Assembly: GCF_002224125.1 (NCBI RefSeq)
Contig: NZ_NCSM01000014.1
Coordinates: forward strand, 605,091-669,090
From: Streptomyces sp. NBS 14/10
GTDB lineage: Bacteria; Actinomycetota; Actinomycetes; Streptomycetales; Streptomycetaceae
Length of the DNA: 64,000 bases
Reading direction: 5' to 3'
The number at the start of each line of letters is the position of its first letter. The stretch's first letter is position 1. Below the pieces are notes generated by a model. The model ran no database searches, had not been told where the DNA came from, and saw nothing but the letters and a program-made list of their open reading frames with translations. Positions 53,601-62,725 of the stretch are shown here, in pieces. The position numbers were made by a program, and so were the translations under genes.

Positions 53601-55163
53601 ATGATCGCCAGCGCACCGCCCCCGTCGCCCGCCGGACCGGCCGGACCCGCCCCATCCGCTCAGACCACACACCCGGACGGCCGCGTCGAGCTCCCCGTGG
53701 GCGCGGCCGTTCCCACCGGGCGGTACGCCAATGAGGACCTGCTGCCCGTACCCGTCGCCCGGCGGACCTGGAACACGTACAACTTCGCCGCCCTCTGGGT
53801 CGGCATGGCCCACAACGCGGCCACCTGGACGCTCGCCTCCGGCCTCATCCAGCTCGGCATGGACTGGAAGCAGGCGGTGCTGACCATCGCCGTGGCCAAT
53901 GTGATCGTGCTGGTGCCGATGCTGCTCACCGGCCACGCCGGCCCGCGCTACGGCATCCCGTTCCCCGTCTTCGCCCGCGCCTCCTTCGGCGTCCGGGGCG
54001 CCAACTTCCCCGCGCTGATCCGCGCGGCCGTCGCGTGCGCGTGGTTCGGGATCCAGACGTGGATCGGCGGGGCCGCCATCTTCCTCCTGGCGGGGAAGGT
54101 GCTCGGCGACGGGTGGACCGGCGCGGCTTCCTTCGGTGGCTATCCCTGGACGCACTGGCTGTCGTTCGCGCTGTTCTGGGCCCTCCAGATCGCCATCATC
54201 GTGCGCGGTATGGAGACCCTGCGGCGCTTCGAGAACTGGGCGGCCCCGTTCGTCATCGTCGGCGCGGTCGCCCTGCTGATCTGGATCTCCAACAAGGCCG
54301 GGGGCCTGGGCCCGCTGCTGGACCAGCCCTCCGAACTCGGCTGGGACGGCGACTTCTGGTCGGTGTTCTTTCCCGCCTTGATGCCGATGATCGGTTTCTG
54401 GTCGACCTTGTCGCTCAACATCCCCGACTTCACTCGCTACGGGGCCAATCAGCGCTCCCAGTTCTGGGGCCAGTCGCTGGGCCTGCCGACCACCATGACG
54501 CTCTTCACCCTGCTCTCGGTCCTGGTGACGTCCGGTACGCAGGCGGTCTACGGTGCGCCCATCTGGCAGCCCGAGCAGGTGGCGGCCAAGATCGACAACT
54601 GGGCGGGCGTGCTGTTCGCCCTGATCACGATCCTGGTCGCCACCGTATCCGTGAACATCGCGGCCAATGTCGTCTCGCCCGCCTTCGACCTCTCCCATAT
54701 GGCACCCGGAAAGATCACCTTCCGGGTGGGCGCGGTGATCGCCGCGGTCGTCGGGGTCGCGATCTTCCCCTGGAAGCTGTACTCCAGCCCCGATGTCTAC
54801 ATCTTCACCTGGCTCGATACGGTCGGCGCCCTCCTCGGCACCGTCGCGGGCATCCTGATCGCCGACTACTGGGTCATCCGCCGCGCCTTCCTCCACCTGC
54901 CCGACCTCTACCGTGAGGGCGGCCGTTACTGGTACTCCGGCGGCTGGAACTGGCGGGCGCTCGCCGCCTTCGCGGCGGGCGGGGTGCTGGCGATCGGCGG
55001 CGCGCACACCGACCCCGGAACGGCGGGCCCGTTCCCGGAGGACGGGCTGATCCCGTTCCTCAAGCCGCTGGGCGGCTACGGCTGGGCGGTCGGGCTCGGG
55101 ACCTCGCTCGTGCTCTACACGCTGCTGATGCTGGGACGCCGGGAAACGACTCCCAAGCCCTAA
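53601..55163 (+). CDS. NCS1-family nucleobase/hydantoin:cation symporter
   Basis: 520 residues with about 12 membrane helices. NCS1 motifs: NEDLLPVPVARRTWNTYNFAALWVGM, the TM1 region with AHNAATW, GIPFPVFARASFG, WFGIQTWIGG and LNIPDFTRY. Substrates in the family include uracil, cytosine, allantoin and hydantoins; the operon favours uracil/dihydropyrimidine or hydantoin. The GAAGAGGG box precedes ATG 53601. It is the last operon gene. Confidence 0.93.
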   Translation: MIASAPPPSPAGPAGPAPSAQTTHPDGRVELPVGAAVPTGRYANEDLLPVPVARRTWNTYNFAALWVGMAHNAATWTLASGLIQLGMDWKQAVLTIAVANVIVLVPMLLTGHAGPRYGIPFPVFARASFGVRGANFPALIRAAVACAWFGIQTWIGGAAIFLLAGKVLGDGWTGAASFGGYPWTHWLSFALFWALQIAIIVRGMETLRRFENWAAPFVIVGAVALLIWISNKAGGLGPLLDQPSELGWDGDFWSVFFPALMPMIGFWSTLSLNIPDFTRYGANQRSQFWGQSLGLPTTMTLFTLLSVLVTSGTQAVYGAPIWQPEQVAAKIDNWAGVLFALITILVATVSVNIAANVVSPAFDLSHMAPGKITFRVGAVIAAVVGVAIFPWKLYSSPDVYIFTWLDTVGALLGTVAGILIADYWVIRRAFLHLPDLYREGGRYWYSGGWNWRALAAFAAGGVLAIGGAHTDPGTAGPFPEDGLIPFLKPLGGYGWAVGLGTSLVLYTLLMLGRRETTPKP

Positions 55164-55226
55164 TCCTCGGACCTTTTCCGGTAAGGTTCTTGACCCTTGA
55201 CCCGGTGGCACCCATCATCTTCCGCC

Positions 55227-55985
55227 ATGAAGCGACGACAAGCACTCACATTGCTCGGAGGTCTTGGCTTAGCCGGACCATTCGCCACCCTCGCGCCCTC
55301 CGGCCGCGCCTCGGCCGCCGAACTGCCGGAGGGCGTCTACTTCCAGAACCGCGGCAGCGTGGCGGGCTGGGACTACAGCTACACCCAGAAGCAGGGGTCG
55401 ATCAGCACCATCGACACCCCGACCTACAAGGGCGCGCACTCACTGGAGGCGACCCAGACCTACATCAACGAAACCGGGGGCTACCACTCCGAAGTCCTCC
55501 AGCGGGGCGCGCAGAGCGTCGGCCAGGACCGCTACTACGGCCAGGCCATCCGCCTCGCGCCCGACTGGCGGTTCCACAACCAGAACGTCACCTTCCAGCA
55601 GTGGTCCCCCGAGGACCCGGAGGGCCCCTGGCTGCTGATGTTCGTTCAAGGGGACGAGATCCGTTACGGCGGCCGCGCGGTCTCCGGGACCGTCGGCAAG
55701 GTCACCGACCTGCGCGGCACATGGATCAGGCTGGTCGTACGGCTCAAGCTGGCCGGCGACGGCCAGGGCGCGTACGAGGTGTGGCTCAACGGACGCAAGA
55801 CCGTGAGCTCGACCGGCATCACCCTGCTGCCCTCCACCTCGCAGACCATCCGCTGGTCCAGCGGCATCTACTGCACGGCCTGGCGGGACGGCACACCCGC
55901 GGGCGCCTCCACGCTGACGATCCTCCACGACCAGCACCGCATAGCCGCGTCATACGCACTGGCGGAGCCGGCCAACTGGACCTGA
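55227..55985 (+). CDS. Secreted polysaccharide lyase, heparin-lyase-I/PL20-like
   Basis: 252 residues. A twin-arginine-like signal (MKRRQALTLLGGLG, cleavage near ASA-A at about 31) precedes a beta-jelly-roll of the Polysacc_lyase/PL20 glucuronan lyase type. Motifs include GYHSEVLQRG, NQNVTFQQWSP and WSSGIYCTAW. It would cleave an extracellular uronan by beta-elimination; the KDG kinase and aldolase near 9-11 kb could process such products, though no direct link is shown. ATG 55227; an upstream in-frame ATG would break the signal peptide. Confidence 0.8.
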   Translation: MKRRQALTLLGGLGLAGPFATLAPSGRASAAELPEGVYFQNRGSVAGWDYSYTQKQGSISTIDTPTYKGAHSLEATQTYINETGGYHSEVLQRGAQSVGQDRYYGQAIRLAPDWRFHNQNVTFQQWSPEDPEGPWLLMFVQGDEIRYGGRAVSGTVGKVTDLRGTWIRLVVRLKLAGDGQGAYEVWLNGRKTVSSTGITLLPSTSQTIRWSSGIYCTAWRDGTPAGASTLTILHDQHRIAASYALAEPANWT

Positions 55986-56032
55986 CGCGCCCGTATCGAC
56001 ACAGGCCGCCGTCACGCCACCCCCGTGGTCGG

Positions 56033-57088
56033 TCACGGCACCCGCGTGGTCCACTCCCGCGAGCCGAACTTCGCCTCCGCCAGCCGCTGCGCCCGCGCCG
56101 CCTCCTCCTCCGTCACCTTGCCGTCCGCGAGCCCGTACCGCTCGCGGAAGGAGGCGATCATCCGGTCGATGACGGCGGCGCGCGCCAGTCCGGTCTGTCG
56201 GCGCAGCGGGTCCACGCGCTTCTTGGCGCTCCTGGTCCCCTTGTCGGACAGCTTCTCCCGGCCGATACGCAGCACCTCGACCATCTTGTCCGCGTCGATG
56301 TCGTACGACATCGTCACGTGATGCAGCACCGCCCCGGCCCCGGTCACCACCCGCTTCTGCGCGGCGCCGCCGATCTTCCCGGCGTCGGTCGCGATGTCGT
56401 TGAGCGGCTGGTACCACGCCGCGATGCCCATATCGCCGAGCGCGCCCAGCACCCAGTCGTCGAGGTACGCGTACGAATCGGCGAACGACAGGCCGGACAC
56501 CAGCGACTCGGGCACATACAGCGAGTACGTGATGGTGTTCCCGGGCTCCACGAACATCGCCCCACCACCGCTGATCCGCCGCACCACCTCGACGCCGTGC
56601 CGCTCCGCGCCCTCGGGGTCCACCTCGTTGCGCAGCGACTGGAAGCTGCCGATGATCACGGCCGGCGAGGCCCACTCCCACACCCGCAACGTCGGCGGCC
56701 GCCGCCCCAGCGCGACCTCCTCGGTCAGCACCTCGTCCAGCGCCATGTGCAGGGCGGGCGGCTGCGGACCCTCGTGGATCAGCTGCCAGTCGTAATCCGT
56801 CCAGTCGGTGGCATGCGCCAACGCCCGTCGCACCGCGACACCCACGGCATCCGCCGTGAACCCGAACATGACCGCACCCTCCGGCAACGCCGCCTCGACC
56901 CGGCCCGCGAGCCCGCGCGCATCGGTGTCGGCGGGCGCGCCCTCCAGGGCGCGGTTGATGGCGAGCAGCGCCTCGTCAGGCTCCAGGAAGAAGTCCCCGG
57001 CGACCCGGACGTCCTTCAGCCGCCCGTCCTCGACCTCGAGGTCCACGACCACGAGCTTCCCGCCCGGCACCTTGTACTCACCGTGCAT
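56033..57088 (-). CDS. Lipoate-protein ligase-like protein with N-terminal accessory domain
   Basis: 351 residues. Residues about 1-90 (KLVVVDLEVEDGRLKDVRVAGDFF) look like the lipoate ligase accessory domain that sits at the C-terminus in E. coli LplA. The biotin/lipoate A/B ligase catalytic domain follows (about 95-320) with VVRRISGGGAMFVEPGNTIT and the catalytic Lys in ATDAGKIGGAAQKR. So the domain order is swapped. It activates lipoate or octanoate and transfers it to carrier proteins; octanoyl transferase is an alternative. The ATG at 57088 needs no alternative. Confidence 0.85.
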   Translation of the reverse strand: MHGEYKVPGGKLVVVDLEVEDGRLKDVRVAGDFFLEPDEALLAINRALEGAPADTDARGLAGRVEAALPEGAVMFGFTADAVGVAVRRALAHATDWTDYDWQLIHEGPQPPALHMALDEVLTEEVALGRRPPTLRVWEWASPAVIIGSFQSLRNEVDPEGAERHGVEVVRRISGGGAMFVEPGNTITYSLYVPESLVSGLSFADSYAYLDDWVLGALGDMGIAAWYQPLNDIATDAGKIGGAAQKRVVTGAGAVLHHVTMSYDIDADKMVEVLRIGREKLSDKGTRSAKKRVDPLRRQTGLARAAVIDRMIASFRERYGLADGKVTEEEAARAQRLAEAKFGSREWTTRVP

Positions 57089-57166
57089 CCGCGCACCTTC
57101 GTTCTCGTCGCTGCTTCTTACGTCGCTAGCTCCGGCGTCACGGGGGATTATTCCGCTACGGGGGAC

Positions 57167-57673
57167 TCAGCCGAGCGGGTGCGGTCGCGACTGGCGGTGC
57201 GGCGGGGCGAAGGACAGGCCGTTCTCGTCGAGGGCGTTGTGGACGGTGATCCGGCCCTCCGGGAAGACGAAGCTGACGTCGACGGTTCCGCGGGCCGCGT
57301 CGGGGCCGGTCCATTCGAGGAGTTCGACGTTCTGGAGGGGATGGTCCAGGAGCGGCGCCGCTTCGGGGATGGCGGTGTCACGCCATTGGAGGGCGAAGCC
57401 CGGCCATTCGGCTGGGCGGCGCGGATCGATGGAGTTCCAGGTGAGGGAGAGCTCGTCGAGCTTCCAGTGGTTGATCTCCACCTGCTCTCCATCGAAGTCG
57501 AGCAACACGGGGCAGTCCGGGAACCACTCGTCGTCCTCAAGGTCCCACACCACCCACAGCCGGGTCAGGGCGCGGCCGGCCAAGGCCCGCAGCCGGGCTC
57601 CGTGGGCCTCCTTGACCGCGCGGGGGCCGCTCGTCCAGTGCGGCCGGTAGCCCTCGATCCCGAAGTCGAACAC
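57167..57673 (-). CDS. Hypothetical protein
   Basis: 168 residues, soluble, Trp-rich: LTRLWVVWDLEDDEWFPDCPVLLDFDGEQVEI. No family is recognised. It looks like a one-domain beta-rich protein. GTG 57673 is about 14 nt after GGAAAGG. It reads with normal Streptomyces codon usage. Confidence 0.7.
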   Translation of the reverse strand: MFDFGIEGYRPHWTSGPRAVKEAHGARLRALAGRALTRLWVVWDLEDDEWFPDCPVLLDFDGEQVEINHWKLDELSLTWNSIDPRRPAEWPGFALQWRDTAIPEAAPLLDHPLQNVELLEWTGPDAARGTVDVSFVFPEGRITVHNALDENGLSFAPPHRQSRPHPLG

Positions 57674-57776
57674 GCGGATAGTGGAATCGCCTTTCCACGG
57701 AGGTGATGACGGTTACCGGTGACCTCGCCGTGGTTCGCCTGCGGCGTGATCTGTTCACCAGCGCCTGATCTCGACG

Positions 57777-58187
57777 TCAGTCGGCAGTGCCGGAGGGGAC
57801 GACCCACCGATGGGGCTGACGGGTGATCGCAGCGATCTGCTCATAGTCCTCGTCGTAGTGCAGAACGGTTGCCGAGTGGCGCTCGGCCGTGGCGGCGATC
57901 AAAAGATCTGCCATGGACAGGGCGCGATGGTTGCCGGTCCGCGTTGCCAGCGACTGAACTTCCTTGGCGCGATCCCATACCTCGTCAGGGCAGGGAAGGT
58001 ACTCGAAGCCGGATAGCCAGTAACGCAATTGGTCGGCTTCTGTACTGTTGCGAGCGGAGTAGAGGATTTCCATTTCGACCGCACCGCTGACAGCGATCAG
58101 TCCACGCTGGACAAGCGGGTCGAGGGCAGCTCGAACGGACGTCTTGGTCCGTCGCGCCAGAGCGGATTTGTCGATCAGGTAGCGCAA
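57777..58187 (-). CDS. vapC: PIN-domain ribonuclease toxin, VapC type
   Basis: 136 residues. Acidic PIN residues: Asp6 (YLIDKSAL), Glu in VEMEILYS (about 40), Asp in SMADLLIAATA (about 92) and Asp in LHYDEDYE (about 112). It cleaves RNA, often tRNA. The start appears to be a TTG at 58187, 3 bp after the antitoxin stop; TTG would keep translation low. The pair has a lower GC content than its neighbours, which suggests transfer. Confidence 0.9.
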   Translation of the reverse strand: MRYLIDKSALARRTKTSVRAALDPLVQRGLIAVSGAVEMEILYSARNSTEADQLRYWLSGFEYLPCPDEVWDRAKEVQSLATRTGNHRALSMADLLIAATAERHSATVLHYDEDYEQIAAITRQPHRWVVPSGTAD

Positions 58188-58190
58188 GGG

Positions 58191-58400
58191 TCAGGCCGCG
58201 TCCCCTGTAGCCGTGGTTCGAGCGTCATAGGTGAGATCAATCGCGCCGCTGTCGATGGCGTCCATGAACTCCAGGCGCCGATGCAGCTTGACGGTCTCCT
58301 CCATGGCGCGGCGTACCGCTGCTGCCTTGGTCTTCACGTTGTAGAGCCTCATCAGCTCTTCTGTGGTGTCGTCATCAAGATCGATTACGGTGCGAGACAT
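58191..58400 (-). CDS. vapB: VapB-type antitoxin
   Basis: 69 residues. A ribbon-helix-helix-like N-terminus (SRTVIDLDDDTTEELMRLYNVKTKAAAVRRAMEE) and a C-terminal toxin-binding tail (MDAIDSGAIDLTYDA) are present. It is transcribed before and adjacent to vapC on the same strand. ATG 58400 has GGAGAGAG about 10 nt upstream. Confidence 0.9.
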   Translation of the reverse strand: MSRTVIDLDDDTTEELMRLYNVKTKAAAVRRAMEETVKLHRRLEFMDAIDSGAIDLTYDARTTATGDAA

Positions 58401-58436
58401 CAAGGTATCGCTCTCTCCGGACAATAGATGTCCACA

Positions 58437-58468
58437 CGATATCATGTAAACACGGTGGTCGATATCAT
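58437..58468. promoter_or_regulatory. Repeated CGATATCAT, candidate VapBC operator
   Basis: CGATATCAT at 58437-58445 and 58460-58468, 23 bp apart, each with a palindromic GATATC core. They lie 37-68 bp upstream of vapB in AT-richer DNA, as expected for toxin-antitoxin autoregulation. Confidence 0.5.
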
Positions 58469-58501
58469 TGATGGATGGTCGAGGTGGGAGATCTTCGGGC
58501 C

Positions 58502-59449
58502 TCAGAGGCCGATGCTCGGGTCGACGCCGGTCAGCTCGCGGCTCGCGTCCCACAGGCGCGCCGCGACCGCGGTGTCGGTCAGGTGGTCCCAGAGGGGTGC
58601 CGACCGTGGCAGGCCGCGCAGCCCGAACACGCGGGGAGCCCACAGCTCCCCGCCCGCCACGGCCGGGTCGAGGACGACCCGTACCGCGGGCCATGCGGCG
58701 GCCTCCTTGCCCTGGACGAAGAGGCCGGCCGGCAGGCCGCGCAGTCGGTCGCCGGTGGTGCGGACGTGGACGGGAGGGCGCGAGGGGGTGAGGGAGTCCA
58801 GCGCGCCGCCGGGGTGGGTGACCACGCTCAGCGCCGTACTGCCGGCCGCCCGCAGACGGCGGTCGAGCTCCAGGCCGAAGACCATCTGCGCCAGTTTCGA
58901 CCGTCCGTAGGTGCGTTTGGGCCGGTAGTCCCGGGTGTTCTGGAGGTCGTCGAGGTCCAGCCGCTCGGACTTCGCCGCGAAGCTGCCCGTGGTGACGACA
59001 CGGGCAGCGGGGGCGGCCGCGAGCAGCGGCGCGAGCCACGAGGTCAGCGCGAAGTGCCCGAGGTGGTTGGTCGCGAACATCAGCTCGTGGCCGTCCTCGG
59101 TCTCGCGGCGGGGCGGGTCGTCGAGCATGACCCCGGCGTTGTGGACGACTGCGTCGAGACGGTCCAGCCGCAGAGCTTCCACCGAGGCCTTGAGCGAGGA
59201 GAGATCGGCGAGGTCCAGCCGCAGGGCACGCACCCGCGCACCGGGCACCCGAGACCGGATCGAGGCCATCGCGGTTTCGGCCTTCGCCGTGTCCCGGCTG
59301 CCGAGCACGACGGTGGCCCCCGCGCCGGCGAGCTGTTCGGCGACGAAGTAACCGATCCCCGCGTTGCCGCCGGTGACCAGGACATTCCTGCCCGCGGCGG
59401 ATGGCAGCCGGTGGACGTCCCAGGGCTCGGTCCGGGGTGTGGAGGGCAT
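58502..59449 (-). CDS. SDR-family NAD(P)-dependent oxidoreductase (retinol-dehydrogenase-like)
   Basis: 315 residues. Rossmann motif VTGGNAGIG (about 24), HNAGVM (about 104), catalytic Ser in TGSFA and YxxxK as YGRSK (about 187). The length and C-terminal WELL-type extension resemble WW-domain oxidoreductase/protochlorophyllide reductase-like SDRs; the substrate is unknown. ATG 59449 follows AAGGAGC. An open frame to 59548 is not used. Confidence 0.9.
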   Translation of the reverse strand: MPSTPRTEPWDVHRLPSAAGRNVLVTGGNAGIGYFVAEQLAGAGATVVLGSRDTAKAETAMASIRSRVPGARVRALRLDLADLSSLKASVEALRLDRLDAVVHNAGVMLDDPPRRETEDGHELMFATNHLGHFALTSWLAPLLAAAPAARVVTTGSFAAKSERLDLDDLQNTRDYRPKRTYGRSKLAQMVFGLELDRRLRAAGSTALSVVTHPGGALDSLTPSRPPVHVRTTGDRLRGLPAGLFVQGKEAAAWPAVRVVLDPAVAGGELWAPRVFGLRGLPRSAPLWDHLTDTAVAARLWDASRELTGVDPSIGL

Positions 59450-59574
59450 ACGGGCTCCTTGTGCTCGCGGGGAGGTGTCGGACCCGTTCAGCGTCACAGC
59501 GGTCGCCGACATGCCATCGACAGATCGCCGACGGCTCACAGAGCGCACCCGAATCGGTGCGGGAGACTGGCGGC

Positions 59575-60249
59575 ATGATCCCTCCCGCCACCCTCGCGTC
59601 CTCCGACGAGATACGGGACTACCTCGTCGACCGCCTCAACCTGGCCCTGCGCAGGCCCGGGATGATGGGCGGGGAGCCGAGCCTCCGGCTGCTGCTGGAT
59701 CATCTGCTGTTCGTGGAGCGCCGGGAAGAGGCGTGGGCCGAGGAGCGGCGGGCGATGGAGGAGCGCGGGGCTTGGACGGCCACCGGGGTGGTGGGGGCGT
59801 TCCGGCCCTTGCTGCCGCGCGACCACGCACACGAGGTGGCCTCGGTCTACGCGGAGTTCGTCCGTAGGGCGGGGTGGCTGGAGGCGGACCGCGTGCTGGA
59901 CGCAGAGGCGTACGCATCGATGCGGGGCCGAATCGCCGAGTGGGTCCGGCAGGACCGCGGATGGGCCGATGTGGTCGCCGAATTCGGGCCGCCTTCTGTG
60001 CTGTTCGGCGGCACGAACCCGCTCTACGGCAAGACGCTCGGCTATCTGACGGCGCGGACCGAGGACCCCATGGTGTTCTTCCACCTCTGGAACGGCACCG
60101 CGCCCGAAGCCCCCTCGTCCTGGCCGCCGGACCACGACGAACCCCTGCTGCTCGCGGTCCGCTGCGGTACGCGGCGCTTCGCGGACACCTTCACCTTCAC
60201 CCCACGCGGGCAGCGGCTGCGACCCAGCCTCGGGCAAGATGCTCCCTAG
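59575..60249 (+). CDS. Hypothetical protein, possibly shortened by a nonsense change
   Basis: 224 residues, soluble. Helical N-terminus (DEIRDYLVDRLNLALRRPGMMGGE) and mixed C-terminal half (FGPPSVLFGGTNPLYGKTLGYL, EPLLLAVRCGTRRFADTFTFTPRGQRL). No family recognised. After the TAG stop the same frame stays open for 32 codons to TGA 60346-60348, and its composition (DDAAEAAEAHLENGESAYPDGHF) looks coding. So the ancestral gene may have been longer. GGGAG lies upstream of ATG 59575. Confidence 0.7.
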   Translation: MIPPATLASSDEIRDYLVDRLNLALRRPGMMGGEPSLRLLLDHLLFVERREEAWAEERRAMEERGAWTATGVVGAFRPLLPRDHAHEVASVYAEFVRRAGWLEADRVLDAEAYASMRGRIAEWVRQDRGWADVVAEFGPPSVLFGGTNPLYGKTLGYLTARTEDPMVFFHLWNGTAPEAPSSWPPDHDEPLLLAVRCGTRRFADTFTFTPRGQRLRPSLGQDAP

Positions 60250-60429
60250 CGCCGATCCCAGATCACGGCATCCGACGACGCCGCTGAGGCAGCCGAAGCG
60301 CACCTGGAAAACGGCGAATCCGCCTACCCTGATGGCCACTTCCGCTGACCAATAGATGACCTTCCACACCCCGCCGCCCGCTGCACGCGGGCGCAGGTAG
60401 GTTCCGCTTCGCTGCGCTTCGCCTGCGCC

Positions 60430-60969
60430 TGTGCGCCGTCTCGCGACATTCGGCTCATGCGGGTGCGGGTTTCGTCTCGGACCCTCCGGGTCCAAAGCGC
60501 CAGCAGGAGGGGGGAAGGGGGGCGGCTGGCCCGGTGTCCCGATTCCTCGGCCCGGCGGGTGGCTGAGCTCAAAGAGGCTCCGCTGCGCTCCGCCGCAGCT
60601 GCTGCCGCGCGGTGGCCGACCGATCAGCCCAGCGGTGCGCTCGGCCGGGGGCGCGGGAGCGCGACGGATGGGCGGGCACCGGGGGAGGGCCTCAACCGGA
60701 CCCTTGGTCTGGACGGCGACGAAGCCCCCGGCGCCCCCACCCCTTTCCGCTGTTGGCCGCTGTGCGCCGAAGGCGCGAGACGATGCCCGCGCGCGGCGTT
60801 GGGACCATGCCGTCCAGCGGTTGCTGGCCCGTTCGTCGCGCTCGCGCGTCCCCGACGCAGCGCACCGTTGGGCTGACCACTTGACCACCGCGCGGCAGCA
60901 GCTGCTGCGGAGCGCAGCGGAGCCAGTTGTAAGCTCAGCCGCCCGCCGGGCCGAGGAATCGGAACACCG
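60430..60969 (-). repeat. Dispersed non-coding repeat element, copy 2, with long inverted-repeat arms
   Basis: Inverted relative to copy 1 (12040-12661). Arms at 60531-60672 and 60826-60969 are imperfect reverse complements (roughly 80 percent by eye) around a 153-bp core, so the RNA or single strand could form one huge hairpin. The outer flank with GAGACGGCGCAC matching copy 1 is at 60430-60515. It fills most of the 809-bp gap 60250-61058. Frames reading across it are random Arg/Pro/Ala-rich and are not supported. Confidence 0.75.
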
Positions 60970-61058
60970 GCCTCGCGCCCCCGCCCCCCGCCCCCGCCGA
61001 CATCCGCCGCGGCAAGAGCACCGGCCTCGGCCGCTTCCGGAGTGGTCGGACCGGCTGG

Positions 61059-62606
61059 TCAGCCCATGTGTACGGCAGGGGCGTCGGCGTCCGCCTCGGT
61101 GTGCTGGCGTTGGGCGGTGATGGCCAGCGCGGTGACGACAAGACCCGCGAGGAACATGGCGCCCGCGGCGGCGAAGGCCATGGTGTAGCCGTGGGTTACG
61201 GCCTCGCCCGCGCGGGCCGCCAGGGCGAAGTCCTTGGTGGCGAGCGCTCGGTAGAGGGTGGTGGCCGCATCGGGGAGTTTGTCGTTGGCGGCCGAGGTGG
61301 CGATCGTGGACAGCACGGCGAGGCCGAGCGCGCCGCCGATCTGCTGGGCGGTGTTCAGCAGTGCCGACGCGATGCCCGTGTCGTGGTGGGCGACGCCGCT
61401 GACCGCGCCGAGTGTCATCGGTACGAAGCTCATGCCCAGGCCGAGCGCGGTGACGAACATCGCGGGCATCAGATGCGCGGCGTAGGAGGAGTCGGGCTCC
61501 AGGGTGGCGAACCAGAACATGCCGACGGCCGCGACCAGCAGCCCCGGACCGGCTATGAGCCGGGGCGCGAAGTGCGTGATCAGCTTGGAGCTGACGCCGG
61601 CCGCCGTGGCCATGCCGAAGCTGAAGGGGAGATAGGCGAAGCCGGTCTTCACCGGGCTGTAGCCGAGGATGAGCTGCATGTACAGCGTCAGGAAGTAGAA
61701 GGTGGCGAACATGCCCGCGCCGATGAACAGCATCGTGGCGTAGCTGCCGGAGCGGCTGCGGTCCTTCAGCAGGCGCAGCGGCAGCATCGGGTCCGCGGTG
61801 CGGGCCTGGAGCAGCAGGAAGGTGGTGAGCAGCACGGCCGCGCCGGCGAAGGACGCCAGGGTCAGTGCGTCGGTCCAGCCGTGTTCGCCGCCCCGGGTGA
61901 TGCCGTAGACCAGGGAGATCAGACCGCCGGTGCCGGTGATGGCGCCGGGTATGTCCAGGCGGCCGGGGTGGCGCTCCGCCTCGACGAGGGTCTTTGTGCC
62001 GGTGAGCACGGCCAGGCCGATGGGGATGTTGACGAAGAACACCCAGCGCCAGTCCAGGAGATCGGTGAGCGTGCCGCCGAGCAGCAGGCCGACCGTGGCG
62101 CCGACGCCGCCCATGGCCGCATACACGCCCATCGCGGTGTTGCGCGGTTTGCCCTGGGGGAACGTGGTGGTGACCAGGGCCAGGGCGCTGGGCGCGGCGA
62201 GTGCGGCGCCGACGCCCTGGAGGACACGGGCGCCGATCAGCAGGCCCTCGTCCGGGGCCAGGCCGCCCAGCAGGGAGGCCAGGGTGAAGACGGCGATGCC
62301 GGTTTGGAACATGCGCCGCCGCCCGAACAGGTCACCGGCCCGTCCGCCGAGCAGCAGCAGTCCGCCGAAGGCCAGCGCGTAGGAGTTGACGATCCAGGCG
62401 AGGTTCGCGTCGGTGACGTCGAGGTCGGTCTGGATGGCGGGCAGCGCGATATTGGTGATGGTGGCGTCGAGGACCACCATCAGCTGGGCGGCCGCGATCA
62501 CGATCAGGGCCAGCCCGAGATGCCGGCCCCCGCCCGGCGGCGTGCTGGGCGTATCGGCCGGTGCGACGGCGGCAGCCGCACGGTCGGTGGACATGTTGGT
62601 AGACAT
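61059..62606 (-). CDS. MFS drug exporter, DHA2 (EmrB/QacA) family, 14 helices
   Basis: 515 residues. Fourteen predicted membrane helices; motif A-like GRAGDLFGRRRMFQTG after helix 2, motif C-like region AAMGGVGATVGLLLGGTL near helix 5, and the VLDATITNIALPAIQ signature in helix 1. It exports toxic compounds with proton antiport. ATG 62606 has GGAG upstream. It is downstream of, and on the same strand as, the WYL regulator, and its promoter carries the shared palindrome. Confidence 0.93.
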   Translation of the reverse strand: MSTNMSTDRAAAAVAPADTPSTPPGGGRHLGLALIVIAAAQLMVVLDATITNIALPAIQTDLDVTDANLAWIVNSYALAFGGLLLLGGRAGDLFGRRRMFQTGIAVFTLASLLGGLAPDEGLLIGARVLQGVGAALAAPSALALVTTTFPQGKPRNTAMGVYAAMGGVGATVGLLLGGTLTDLLDWRWVFFVNIPIGLAVLTGTKTLVEAERHPGRLDIPGAITGTGGLISLVYGITRGGEHGWTDALTLASFAGAAVLLTTFLLLQARTADPMLPLRLLKDRSRSGSYATMLFIGAGMFATFYFLTLYMQLILGYSPVKTGFAYLPFSFGMATAAGVSSKLITHFAPRLIAGPGLLVAAVGMFWFATLEPDSSYAAHLMPAMFVTALGLGMSFVPMTLGAVSGVAHHDTGIASALLNTAQQIGGALGLAVLSTIATSAANDKLPDAATTLYRALATKDFALAARAGEAVTHGYTMAFAAAGAMFLAGLVVTALAITAQRQHTEADADAPAVHMG

Positions 62607-62725
62607 GAAAAAAGGGCTCCAGAGGAGAGTTGATTGGCCCTGCGGCGCAAACGGCTTGCAAGGTTGCCGAGAAAGCAGGTCTGCGGATGAGGGAGTCGGT
62701 ATCTGCGTTCGATCATCCCAGCGGT

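Noticed and set aside
50264..53602. 1112-codon minus-strand open frame opposite the pyrimidine operon
   Set aside because: It lies antisense to four well-supported genes and its translation has no recognisable domains; such shadows are common in high-GC DNA.
60250..61058. Several open frames across the repeat-rich gap
   Set aside because: All are Arg/Pro/Ala-rich, run both ways through the inverted repeat, and none has a ribosome site or domain.
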